Notes: generated by a model not told the origin, from the sequence alone. A DNA stretch of 55,855 bases from Labilithrix sp. (GCA_019637105.1 JAHBWF010000036.1:1-55855), one strand, 5' to 3'. Counted from the stretch's first letter, positions 27,279 to 35,630 are shown. A program made the numbers and translations.

Positions 27279-27940
27279 TGCGCGGCTCCGGCGTCGAGCT
27301 CCTTGCCGAGCTTCGTCATGGGGTGGGCGTAGCCGTGGCACCCGGCGCTCGCGCACGAGACGGTCCCGCTGCGGACCGCCTCGAGCGACGAGGCGTGGTC
27401 GCCGATCGAGAGCCATCGCGGCGCGGTCGTCGTGTGGCAGGCCATGCAGTTGGCGTTGGGCAGCGGGCGGAGGATGCGGATGTCGTGCTTCGATTCTTCG
27501 AGCGGCATGTCGTGGTACTCGGTGAGGTAGAGGTAGACGTGGCGCATGCCGCCCGCCTTCGTCAGGACGTACCCGTACATCCCGTAGTCCTTGTGGCACG
27601 CGTAACAATTGTCTTTCCCGAAGCTGGTGTTCCGTGCGTGGATCGCGGCGAGCGACTGGCTTCGGGGGTCGTTCGAGTCCTCGGCGTGTGGTTCCATCAC
27701 ATGGCACGATCCGCAAAACGTGCGCGACTGGGTCGCGGCGAAGCCAGCGACGTTCGCCGTACCGGCGGACGTGATGGGGAAGACGCCGAGGCCGAGGAGC
27801 AGCCAGAGCTTCGTGTTCCGACCGCGCTCTCCGGAGAGCGGCGGCCGGCGCACGAGATGCATGCCGAGGACCCCCGCGGCCGCCACCGCGCTCGCCGCTG
27901 ACAGCCACCCGATCCAGTCGATCCCGCCTTCTGCGCTCAT
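27275..27940 (-). CDS. NapC/NirT-type membrane tetrahaem cytochrome c
   Basis: 221 residues: membrane anchors near residues 10-30 and 45-70 (LWLLLGLGVFPITSAG), then haem motifs CGSCH, CYACH, CMACH and the spaced CASAGCH (CX4CH). This is the quinol-dehydrogenase type (NapC, NrfH, CymA) that takes electrons from the membrane quinol pool and gives them to periplasmic partners. It is divergent from the beta-barrel gene of the multihaem cluster; their start codons overlap. It is the likely electron entry point of the predicted conduit. Confidence 0.88.
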   Translation of the reverse strand: MSAEGGIDWIGWLSAASAVAAAGVLGMHLVRRPPLSGERGRNTKLWLLLGLGVFPITSAGTANVAGFAATQSRTFCGSCHVMEPHAEDSNDPRSQSLAAIHARNTSFGKDNCYACHKDYGMYGYVLTKAGGMRHVYLYLTEYHDMPLEESKHDIRILRPLPNANCMACHTTTAPRWLSIGDHASSLEAVRSGTVSCASAGCHGYAHPMTKLGKELDAGAAH

Positions 27941-29156
27941 GTCGTCCCATCCTCGGAGCAAGATCGACGCCGCGCTCGTCCTCGTGACGGCTCTCTCGTG
28001 CGCGCGGTCGGCGAACGCCGAGCCGCTTCGACTTCGCGGCGACGCGCTCGTGCAGACGCGCTCGCCCGTCGGGTTGCTCGTCTTGCGCGGTGAGGACCGC
28101 TTGCGTCCATGGCTCGACGTGGAGAGTGTAACGTGGCTGGGCGCGACGGGGGCGTCGGAACCGATCGCGCCGACCGGCGACGTCCTGACCCTGTCGGTCC
28201 GCGCGCGCGACGCCGCCAGCGGCTCCGAGGTCCGCGCGGGCAGGATGCTCGTCACGATGGGCGCCGTGCGGCCCGTCCACGTCGACGGCGCGCGCGGGCT
28301 CGTCCGCGTCTTCGACGGCACCACGGTGGAGGCCTTCGGCGGCGTGCCGGTCGTCCGGCGCTTCGACTACGACCGATTCGACTGGACGGCGGGCGGGCGG
28401 CTCGGGCAGTCGATCGGCGACGTCGCGGCGTTCGGCGGCTCGTACGCGGTTCGCCGGCGGGGAGCGTCGCTCGACGACGAGGAGCTCGGCGCCGACTTCG
28501 CGCTCACCCCGGCGACGTGGCTCACCGCCGCGGGCCGGGCCGCGTTCGACGTCGTCTCCGGCGGCCCGACCGACGCGCTGGCCTCGGTCAGCGCGCAGAA
28601 GGACGACGTCCGCGGGGAGCTCTTCACGACCCACCGATCGCCCGGCCGGCTCTTGCCGCGCACGTCGCTGTTCTCGGTGCTGGGCGACTTCGCGGCGACG
28701 AGCACGGGCGCCACCGCGCGCTGGCGGGCGTTCCCGCGGCTCGAGCTCATCGCGACGGGGAGCGTGCAGGTGCAGGGCTCGGAGGTCGGAGGGCAGGGGC
28801 TCGGCCGCGCCACGCTCGCGCTCGACGACGAGTGGGCGGGGTCGGTCGGGCTCGAGGCGCGTCGGGTCGACTTCGCGGGGGCGCGCTGGGTGGGCGCCCG
28901 CGTCGTGGCGTCGCTGCCGCTCTCGGCCGCGCTCCGCGTCGCGACGGAGGTCGAGCTCGTCCGTCCGGACGATGCGCGCGGTCGCGGCTCGGTCTGGCCG
29001 TGGGCGCTCGGCGCGCTCGCGTGGACGTCGCCGCGCGGCTGGGAGATCGCCGGCGCGCTCGAGGCGTCGGCGGGGCCCGACAACCGCGAGTCGCTCCACG
29101 CGCTCGCGCGCGTCTCGTACGCGCTCGGCGAGCCGGCGCGGAGAGGATCGCCGTGA
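27939..29156 (+). CDS. Predicted outer-membrane beta-barrel (porin-cytochrome conduit candidate)
   Basis: 405 residues with a signal peptide (DAALVLVTALSCARSANA, cleavage before EP). The mature part shows alternating amphipathic strands with turn residues throughout (DWTAGGRLGQSIGDVAAFGG, WTSPRGWEIAGALEASAG) and no haem motif. It begins an operon with two multihaem cytochromes, linked by GTGA overlaps, as porin genes do in porin-cytochrome clusters. It shows no direct similarity to MtrB or OmbB that I can recognise, so the porin role is inferred from topology and context. Confidence 0.7.
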   Translation: MSSHPRSKIDAALVLVTALSCARSANAEPLRLRGDALVQTRSPVGLLVLRGEDRLRPWLDVESVTWLGATGASEPIAPTGDVLTLSVRARDAASGSEVRAGRMLVTMGAVRPVHVDGARGLVRVFDGTTVEAFGGVPVVRRFDYDRFDWTAGGRLGQSIGDVAAFGGSYAVRRRGASLDDEELGADFALTPATWLTAAGRAAFDVVSGGPTDALASVSAQKDDVRGELFTTHRSPGRLLPRTSLFSVLGDFAATSTGATARWRAFPRLELIATGSVQVQGSEVGGQGLGRATLALDDEWAGSVGLEARRVDFAGARWVGARVVASLPLSAALRVATEVELVRPDDARGRGSVWPWALGALAWTSPRGWEIAGALEASAGPDNRESLHALARVSYALGEPARRGSP

Positions 29157-30226
29157 GCCCGCTCCGGCGCCTGCTCGTGCTGGTGGTCTCGCTCTCGCTC
29201 GCGGCGTGCGCGGGCCTGCTCGGGATCAAGCCGCGCGACACGCAGCACCCGTTCGAGCACCGCGCCCACTCGCTCGCGGGGATCGCCTGCACGACGTGCC
29301 ACGAGGGCGTCGCCCGCGCGGGCGAAACCGGGCCGCTCCACCTCCCCGAGCCGGAAAAGTGCGTCGCGTGCCACGCGCGCCCCCACGACACGCGGCCCTG
29401 CGGCGGCTGCCACGGCCAGAGCCACACGCGCGAGGAGAACCGCCTCGCCCGCGAGCACCTGCGCTTCGCGCACGAGCGCCACGTCCCGAAGCTCGGCGGA
29501 CAGTGCGTCCCTTGCCACGCGGCGGCGGGCAAGGCGGAGCAGACGTCGCTTCGCCCGCCGATGGCTCAGTGTCTCGGCTGTCACACGCACCGAGACCAGT
29601 GGAAGACGCGCGAGTGCGACGGCTGTCACGTGGATCTCCCCGCCGAGCTCGCGCGTCCTTCGAGCCACGTCTTCCACGAGGGCGACTTCGTGCGCGAGCA
29701 CGGCGTCCGGGCGGCGTCCGCGAAGGACCTCTGCGCGACCTGCCACGGCGAGGACTTCTGCGCCGGCTGTCACGGCGTGACCGTCGCCGCGCTCCCGTGG
29801 CGGTTCGCCTTCGAGCGCCCGAGCCTGACGGGGCTCCACCGCGCCGGCTTCGCGTCGCGCCACTCCGAGGAGGCGCGCTCGAGCCCGGGCCTCTGCACGT
29901 CGTGCCACGACAGCGAGCGCTTCTGCCTCGACTGCCACGCCAAGCGCGGGCGCTCGGCGTTCGGCGCCGGCGGCGGCGCCCGGAGCCCGCACCCGCCCGA
30001 CTGGGTCCGCGCGCGCGGCGGCGAGCACGGACGGGCGGCGCGCATGGATCCGCTCTCCTGCGCGAGCTGCCACGGCGGCGCGGGCGAGGCGCTCTGCGTC
30101 GGCTGTCACCGCGTCGGAGGTCCGGGCGGGAACCCCCACGGCCGGGGCTTCTCGAGCGCGCTCGACGCGACGCGGGACGAGCCGTGCCGCCAGTGCCACG
30201 GAGCGGCCGGGGGGCGCGGTCCGTGA
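29153..30226 (+). CDS. 13-haem c-type cytochrome lipoprotein
   Basis: 357 residues from a GTG that overlaps the barrel gene stop. Signal peptide with lipobox LSLAACAG (Cys near residue 19). Thirteen CxxCH motifs follow: CTTCH, CVACH, CGGCH, CVPCH, CLGCH, CDGCH, CATCH, CAGCH, CTSCH, CLDCH, CASCH, CVGCH, CRQCH. Many extra His residues (HPFEHRAH, EERHVPK-type spacing) can act as distal ligands. It would lie on the periplasmic face of the outer membrane or inside the barrel. No named family is certain; the N-terminal part resembles class III / NrfB-type multihaem cytochromes. Confidence 0.9.
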   Translation: MSPLRRLLVLVVSLSLAACAGLLGIKPRDTQHPFEHRAHSLAGIACTTCHEGVARAGETGPLHLPEPEKCVACHARPHDTRPCGGCHGQSHTREENRLAREHLRFAHERHVPKLGGQCVPCHAAAGKAEQTSLRPPMAQCLGCHTHRDQWKTRECDGCHVDLPAELARPSSHVFHEGDFVREHGVRAASAKDLCATCHGEDFCAGCHGVTVAALPWRFAFERPSLTGLHRAGFASRHSEEARSSPGLCTSCHDSERFCLDCHAKRGRSAFGAGGGARSPHPPDWVRARGGEHGRAARMDPLSCASCHGGAGEALCVGCHRVGGPGGNPHGRGFSSALDATRDEPCRQCHGAAGGRGP

Positions 30227-32217
30227 GAGGTCGACGCGCCCTCGCGCTCCTCGTGCTCGCGGCGGCGGCGGCCGCGCTCCTCGCGGTGTTCGCGATCCAG
30301 GAGCGCACGCCGCCGCGCTCGCCGACGGAGCAGGTGCCCGTGATCTGGCAGACGGCGCGCGAGGCGCCGATGCACGTCTTTCACGTCGGCGAGAAGAAGA
30401 TCGCCTGCGTCGAGTGCCACGCGAGCCCGGACGCCGCGCCGACGGAGGAGGCGTGCGCGAAGTGCCACGCCGCGGAGACGCAGACCGCGCATCGAGGCGC
30501 GGGGGACTTCACGACGACGTGCCTGTCGTGCCACGCGTTCGGGGCGGGCGGGCCTCCGAAGACGTGCAACGCGTGCCACGCGTCGGCGACGCGCGTCGCC
30601 GCCGCGCCGGCGCTCGAGCACCACGCGGGCGCCGAGCTCCCGTGCGGGGCGTGCCACAGCGTGCACGGCAGCGAGCGCGCCGTGCTCTCGGACTGCACGA
30701 CCTGCCACCGGGAGACGAGCGCCGTCCACGGAGGCTTCGAGGCGCGCGCGCGGGAGCAGGGCCTCGACGCGTCGATGGACCTCTCGCTCGACGCCGCCGT
30801 GCTCGCGTTCCTGCGAAGGCGGCGCGCGCCGATCGCGAGCCACGGCGCGCCCTCCGGAGGAGGCGGCGCGCCGATCGGAGAAGGCGGCGTCCCAGCGCGC
30901 GCCACGTCGCGGGGGTGGCGGCTCGTCGCGGCCGATCTCACGCCACGCTGTCGGGGCAGGTCTGCGGCGCGCCACGCGCCCCGCTCGGAAAGGAGCGCGC
31001 GCGGGACGTGCGAGGATGCCACGTCGACGCGCACCGCGCCCCGCCGCGCGCCGGCGCGCTCGGACATCACGCTCGCGTCCCGCGCCCCCGCGATCGCGCC
31101 ACGAGGCCCGCGCGTCGCCGGGCACGAGGCCTGCGTCACGTGCCACGAGCCGCACCGCGCCCGCCGCGCCGACGTGCGCGCCTGCGAGGGGTGCCACGCC
31201 GATCGCCGCGCGGCCGGTCAGGTGGCCGGTCACGCCGCGTGCTCCGGGTGTCACGCCCCGCACGCGCCCGCCGAGGCGAAGGCGAGCTGCTCCGCGACCT
31301 GCCACGCGAACGTCGTCACCCTCGCCGCGCCGCGCGTGGCGGCCCACGCGTCCTGCACGAGCTGCCACGATCCGCATCGCCCGGACGCGTCGGCGGGGCA
31401 AGCCTGCGTACGGTGTCACGAGAGCACGAAGCCTTCGCACCCGGCGACGGCGTCGGCGAAGGGAGCGCAGGCGTGCACCGGCTGTCACGCGCCTCACGGC
31501 GGCCGCGCCGCGTCGCCGGGCGCGGCCGCCGCGGCGCACGGTCCGCGCGCGCCGGCTCACGGCGCCACGGCGGCGGCGTGCACGTCGTGCCACACGAACG
31601 CCAAGGACGACCGCGCGCTCCACGCCAAGGGGACCGCCTGTACGTCGTGCCACGCCCCGCACGCGTTCCGCCTCGCGGGCGCGGGGGCGTCGCTCTGCGC
31701 CGGCTGCCACGCGAAGGAGGCGAAGGCGACCACGGCGCGCCCCGGCCACGCGAGCTGCGCCGGCTGTCACGGCGCAGCGCACGCTCCGAACGCCAAGCCC
31801 GCGTGCAAGAGCTGCCACGTCGAAGAGGCGCGGACCGCCCCCGCCGGTCACGCGTCGTGCACGAGCTGCCACGAGGCGCACTCGGGCTCGCTCGGCGGCC
31901 GCGCGTCGTGCACGAGCTGCCACGCGAACAAGGCGACGGCGCTCCACGCGAACGTCGCCCAGGGCTGCGCCACGTGCCACCGACCGCACGGCCCCAAGGG
32001 CGTCGCGCGGCCCGCGCCGTGCGCCTCGTGCCACACGAAGCCGTCGCTCCAGGGCCTCCACTCCGTCGCGGCGCACGCGTCGTGCGACACGTGCCACAGC
32101 GCGCACGCGCCGCCGCGCTCCGATCGCGCGAGCTGCACGGGCTCGTGCCACGTCGACAAGCGAAATCATCAGCCGGAGGCGAAGGTCTGCAAGGGCTGCC
32201 ACCTCTTTCGGCAGTAG
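30223..32217 (+). CDS. Large multihaem cytochrome c with about 25 haem motifs
   Basis: 664 residues from GTG overlapping the previous stop. A hydrophobic N-terminal segment (ALLVLAAAAAALLAVFAIQ) is a signal or membrane anchor. Six CxxCH motifs lie in residues about 60-170. Residues about 180-300 have none. The remaining 360 residues carry 17 CxxCH and two CX3CH motifs (CSATCH, CTGSCH) in a repeating HASCTSCH-x-PH pattern, reminiscent of doubled-CxxCH proteins. In the motif-free stretch, halves of haem motifs occur in different frames (30963-31019), so indels may have removed sites. The last residues end CKGCHLFRQ. Confidence 0.88.
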   Translation: MRGRRALALLVLAAAAAALLAVFAIQERTPPRSPTEQVPVIWQTAREAPMHVFHVGEKKIACVECHASPDAAPTEEACAKCHAAETQTAHRGAGDFTTTCLSCHAFGAGGPPKTCNACHASATRVAAAPALEHHAGAELPCGACHSVHGSERAVLSDCTTCHRETSAVHGGFEARAREQGLDASMDLSLDAAVLAFLRRRRAPIASHGAPSGGGGAPIGEGGVPARATSRGWRLVAADLTPRCRGRSAARHAPRSERSARGTCEDATSTRTAPRRAPARSDITLASRAPAIAPRGPRVAGHEACVTCHEPHRARRADVRACEGCHADRRAAGQVAGHAACSGCHAPHAPAEAKASCSATCHANVVTLAAPRVAAHASCTSCHDPHRPDASAGQACVRCHESTKPSHPATASAKGAQACTGCHAPHGGRAASPGAAAAAHGPRAPAHGATAAACTSCHTNAKDDRALHAKGTACTSCHAPHAFRLAGAGASLCAGCHAKEAKATTARPGHASCAGCHGAAHAPNAKPACKSCHVEEARTAPAGHASCTSCHEAHSGSLGGRASCTSCHANKATALHANVAQGCATCHRPHGPKGVARPAPCASCHTKPSLQGLHSVAAHASCDTCHSAHAPPRSDRASCTGSCHVDKRNHQPEAKVCKGCHLFRQ

Positions 32218-32377
32218 ACGCGCGCGCGATCGCGCGCGAGGTGCGTACGGCGCTGGGCATGCGTACGGCGTTGGGCGCGTACGACGAGCCTCAGCGCGCG
32301 GCGCGCGTGCTCACGAGCGTCGCCCCCGAGTGTCGGTCGGGGGCGACGGTCTCGTGCCTCCGGAGAGACGCGCGACG

Positions 32378-33898
32378 TCAGGGGGACACGCGATCGATGT
32401 TCCCGTCGACGTGGGAGAGCCGTCCGGCGGCGGTCATCGCCAGGCCGTCGGTTCGACCTTCGTGGCAGATGGCTCCGCCGCACGCCGTGCTCTGCGCGTG
32501 GGGCGGAGGCGGCGGAGCTCCGTGGCACGACGCGCACGAGGCCGTCGCCGTGTCGGTCCAACGCGGCGCGGGCCGCGTCGCGCCGACGCCCTCGTGGCAG
32601 TATGTCCCGGCGCAGGTCTGGGTCGTGGGATCGTACGACGCGCGCCGGCCGCCGCGTCCGGCGAGCCCGGTCAGGCGGACGCCCGCGCGGCCTTTGCCTT
32701 CGGGGTGGCGATCGGCGCCGCTCGGGACCTCGTGGCACGTCTCGCACGCGATCGGACGCGCGCTCTTCGGATCGGCGTGCGCCCGGTGAGCGCCGGTCCG
32801 CGGCCACGGGTCGTCGCCTTCGCCGTGGCACGCTCCGCAGCGCCCGCTCCCGTCGCCGAGGTCGACCTTCCCGTTGGCGTGGAGGACCGGCGCCGTGAGG
32901 GCCGTCCCGTCGGCGTTGGCCTCGCGGTGGCAGCTCGTGCACGCGCCGCGCGGATGATCGGCCGGCGGAGACGCGTGGCAGTCGTTGCACGTCATGGCCG
33001 GATCGCCCCACGCGGGCAGAGGCCTCGCCCCGCCGCGCGCGTGACACGTCCCCGTGCAGCTCTTGCGGCTCGGATCGTAGCGCGCCTCGCGGCCGGCGAC
33101 CGCGAAGTCGAACCAGACGTCGACCCATCCGTTGGCGTGCACGCCTCGCGGCTCGCCCGAGGTCGGCGTGGGATGGCAGGTCGAGCACGGCAGCCCCGCC
33201 GCGCGCGACGCGCTCGGCTCCGCGTGCGCGGCGTGCGCGCGGTCGATCGGGTCGTCGGGAAAGAAGCAACGGCTGCGCGGCGGGTGCGCCCGCGCGCCCT
33301 CGCCGTGGCAGGTCCCGCAGCCGAGCGGGCCGTTCGACGCGGTGTGGCAGCTCGTGCACGACGGGGCGCCGGGAGCGGTCAGCGCGACGCCGGCGGGGCG
33401 CGCGGCGCCGCCGGCGTGGCACGTCCCGCACGCGTCGGCGTCGTTCGCGTCGAGCATCGGAGCGTAGCCCTTGCTCCGGAGGTAGCGGCCGTGACTCTCG
33501 GGAGAGCGAGGATCCGCGAAGCCGGCCGCGTGGACGCCTCCGCCGCTCCGCGGAGCCTGGGCCGCGATCCACGCGGCGAGCAGCTCGCGCTCCGCCGGCG
33601 TGACGAGCCCGGCGTGGTCGGGCCGCTCGAGCGCGGCCAGCAAGGGCGCCGGCGCGTCCGCGCGCGCGCGCGTCGCCGGCGCTCCGTCCGCCGTGCAGCC
33701 GATCGCGCCCAGGTAGGAGTCGGCGGCCCAGCCGCCGGCCGGCGCAGAACCTGCGTGGCAGCGCAGACACCGCGCCGCGAGCAGCGCCTCGATCCGGCTC
33801 GTGTAGCTCGGGGCGTCGGGGAGCGCGCGGGAGGTCTCGCACGCCGCGAAGGCGCCGCCGAGCACGGCCGTGGCGAGCAGGAGCGAGAGCGGCCGCAT
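32378..33898 (-). CDS. 13-haem lipoprotein of the CxxCH/CX4CH-rich type
   Basis: 506 residues. Signal peptide with a lipobox-like FAACE (Cys near residue 19). The first motif, CLRCH, is in a region resembling c-type cytochrome domains. Nine further CxxCH motifs and three spaced motifs (CTGTCH, CAGTYCH, CGGAICH) follow, with repeated blocks such as YDP-x-CTGTCH and YDPTTQTCAGTYCHEG. This is the pattern of the CxxxxCH/CxxCH-domain outer-membrane cytochromes known from Geobacter. It converges with the large cytochrome gene (160-base gap) and is divergent, by 58 bases, from the collagen-like cytochrome. Confidence 0.88.
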   Translation of the reverse strand: MRPLSLLLATAVLGGAFAACETSRALPDAPSYTSRIEALLAARCLRCHAGSAPAGGWAADSYLGAIGCTADGAPATRARADAPAPLLAALERPDHAGLVTPAERELLAAWIAAQAPRSGGGVHAAGFADPRSPESHGRYLRSKGYAPMLDANDADACGTCHAGGAARPAGVALTAPGAPSCTSCHTASNGPLGCGTCHGEGARAHPPRSRCFFPDDPIDRAHAAHAEPSASRAAGLPCSTCHPTPTSGEPRGVHANGWVDVWFDFAVAGREARYDPSRKSCTGTCHARGGARPLPAWGDPAMTCNDCHASPPADHPRGACTSCHREANADGTALTAPVLHANGKVDLGDGSGRCGACHGEGDDPWPRTGAHRAHADPKSARPIACETCHEVPSGADRHPEGKGRAGVRLTGLAGRGGRRASYDPTTQTCAGTYCHEGVGATRPAPRWTDTATASCASCHGAPPPPPHAQSTACGGAICHEGRTDGLAMTAAGRLSHVDGNIDRVSP

Positions 33899-33956
33899 TG
33901 GCCCGGTGAATGCAAGCTCGAGCCCAGCGCGCGCTCTCGCGCCGTCACGGAGGATC

Positions 33957-35273
33957 ATGGCTCTCTCTCGCTTCATCGGACTCGCGCTCGTCGTCGGGGT
34001 GGGCGCCAGCCTCGGGCTGGCCGCCTGTGGTACGGGCGACGACGGCGCGAAGGGGGAGCCCGGCGCGACCGGCCCCGCCGGGCCGGTCGGTCCCGCAGGG
34101 CCCCCGGGCGCGCAAGGCACCCCTGGAACCGTGGCCGACGGCGGGGGCGTCCTCGGCGGAGCGTGCACGACGCCGTGTCATACGTTCGGCGGCGTCGTCG
34201 ATCAATGGCGCTTCAGCAATCACTCGCATCCGCAGAACACCGAGATCGGCGTCGGCACGTGCGGCAACTGCCACGGCGTCGACGGTCTGGAGCAGCGCGT
34301 CGCGAACAAGTATACCGTCGCGCCCGACGCGGGCGTACCGACGGACGTGTCGAAGGGGCACATCAACTTCACGGCGGCCTCGGGCGTGGTCACCGAGATC
34401 GGCTACGGCGGCGCCACGACGATCGGCCGGATCCACTGCTCGACCTGCCACGCCTTCGACTCCACCAACGATCCGCACGTCACGGGGAAGTACGTCGCCG
34501 GGCAGGCGCCGATCCGCGTCCCCGGCGGGGTCGGAGACACCGCCATCCTCGAGAAGACCGAAGGGCCGTCGCCCACCACGTCGACGGGGCAGTCCGTCGC
34601 GTACCGCGCCGGCAACGTCTGCGTCTTCTGCCACAAGTCGCGGAAGGACGTCACGTTCTTCATCGCGGCGTCGAACCCGCTGTCGTCGACGCGCTGGGGG
34701 CCGCACTACGCGTCGCAGGCCGACATCTACTCGGGCAAGGGCGGCTATCACTTCGCGTCGGCCGCCTACAGCAGCTCGGCCCACGCGACGATCGCCAACG
34801 CCTGCGTCGCGTGTCACATGCAGCCGGTCGCGGCGAACGGCAACGTGCCGGACCACACGATGAAGCCGAGCGTCGCGCTCTGCAAGACGTGCCACACGCA
34901 GTACACCGGCACCACGTTCGACGTGCAGGGCGGTCAGGCGCTCGTTCGGAACGCGCTCCGCGAGCTGCAGAGCGCGCTGAACGCCGCCGGGATGCTCACG
35001 CGCTCGTCGACCGCGCCCTACGCGGCGCTCTCCGAAGAGGAGATCGCCGACAATCAGTTCCACCTCGACTACGTGCGCCCCGGCGGTGCGCCCGGCGGCG
35101 GCAACGTCGTCGCGAACGGTCCGACGGCGGGTGCATTGTACAACTACTTGATCGTGGCCCGGAGCAAGGACTTCGGCGTCCACAACCCCACCTACGCGAA
35201 GCAGCTCCTCTGGGATTCGATCCGCCAGATCAAGGGCGTCGATCCGACGAGCCTCCCCAGCCGTCCTCAATGA
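33957..35273 (+). CDS. Hexahaem cytochrome lipoprotein with a collagen-like Gly-X-Y segment
   Basis: 438 residues. Signal peptide with lipobox LGLAACG. Directly after it come about ten Gly-X-Y triplets (GAKGEPGATGPAGPVG and on), then CTTPCH (CX3CH) and five CxxCH motifs (CGNCH, CSTCH, CVFCH, CVACH, CKTCH) in the central domain. The C-terminal 150 residues are motif-free and helical (EEEIADNQFHLDYVRPGG). The collagen-like part could form a trimeric stalk that holds the haem domain away from the membrane; that is inference. The ATG has GGAGG three bases upstream. Confidence 0.88.
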   Translation: MALSRFIGLALVVGVGASLGLAACGTGDDGAKGEPGATGPAGPVGPAGPPGAQGTPGTVADGGGVLGGACTTPCHTFGGVVDQWRFSNHSHPQNTEIGVGTCGNCHGVDGLEQRVANKYTVAPDAGVPTDVSKGHINFTAASGVVTEIGYGGATTIGRIHCSTCHAFDSTNDPHVTGKYVAGQAPIRVPGGVGDTAILEKTEGPSPTTSTGQSVAYRAGNVCVFCHKSRKDVTFFIAASNPLSSTRWGPHYASQADIYSGKGGYHFASAAYSSSAHATIANACVACHMQPVAANGNVPDHTMKPSVALCKTCHTQYTGTTFDVQGGQALVRNALRELQSALNAAGMLTRSSTAPYAALSEEEIADNQFHLDYVRPGGAPGGGNVVANGPTAGALYNYLIVARSKDFGVHNPTYAKQLLWDSIRQIKGVDPTSLPSRPQ

Positions 35274-35299
35274 AGGACGGGCGCCCGAGGCGGAGCTAA

Positions 35300-35402
35300 G
35301 GCGCAACTCGGCTGCGCCGATCCTGGAACGTCAGGAGCCGTGAGCAGAGATCAGGCTCCTGACCGGAGATTCGCGCCGCTCGCCCATCGGGCGGCGCGAA
35401 TC
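35300..35402. terminator. Three successive hairpins after the cytochrome cluster
   Basis: Three perfect inverted repeats lie in a row: 6-bp arms at 35300-35305/35313-35318, 9-bp arms at 35331-35339/35354-35362 and 12-bp arms at 35368-35379/35391-35402 (loop 11). The last is the strongest and may end transcription from both sides. No T-run follows. The block marks the change from the cytochrome cluster to accessory-type genes. Confidence 0.55.
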
Positions 35403-35408
35403 GGAGGC

Positions 35409-35630
35409 TCAGATCAACCGATCACGGCTATAGGTCAGGCTGCTGTACGGCTGCAATTTGCGAGTCCGTGAACCGTTACTTTCCATGGGCAGTAGGCTCA
35501 CCGTCGCCGTCACGCCCTTCTCGCGGACGCGCACGCGCAGCGTGAGCTGCGGACCATTCTGCTCGACGGCGAGCGCGACAAGCTGGGCGCCGGGCACCCA
35601 GCGCTTGAGGGCGCCGCGCACGTTAGACAC
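35409..35630 (-). CDS. Hypothetical 73-residue protein
   Basis: Read from GTG 35630: VSNVRGALKRWVPGAQLVAL then alternating strands (LTLRVRVREKGVTATVSLL) ending SSLTYSRDRLI. Upstream in another frame a short piece (RRGPWRTNFDAGLELLRH) ends in a TAA that overlaps this GTG, so the locus may be the tail of an eroded two-gene unit. I do not recognise either part. Composition is less extreme in GC than the cytochrome genes. Confidence 0.4.
   Translation of the reverse strand: MSNVRGALKRWVPGAQLVALAVEQNGPQLTLRVRVREKGVTATVSLLPMESNGSRTRKLQPYSSLTYSRDRLI

Noticed and set aside
31016-35299. 1,400-codon plus-strand open frame across the cytochrome genes
   Set aside because: Arg/Ala/Pro-rich composition from another frame of repetitive CxxCH DNA; the haem motifs are in the annotated frames.
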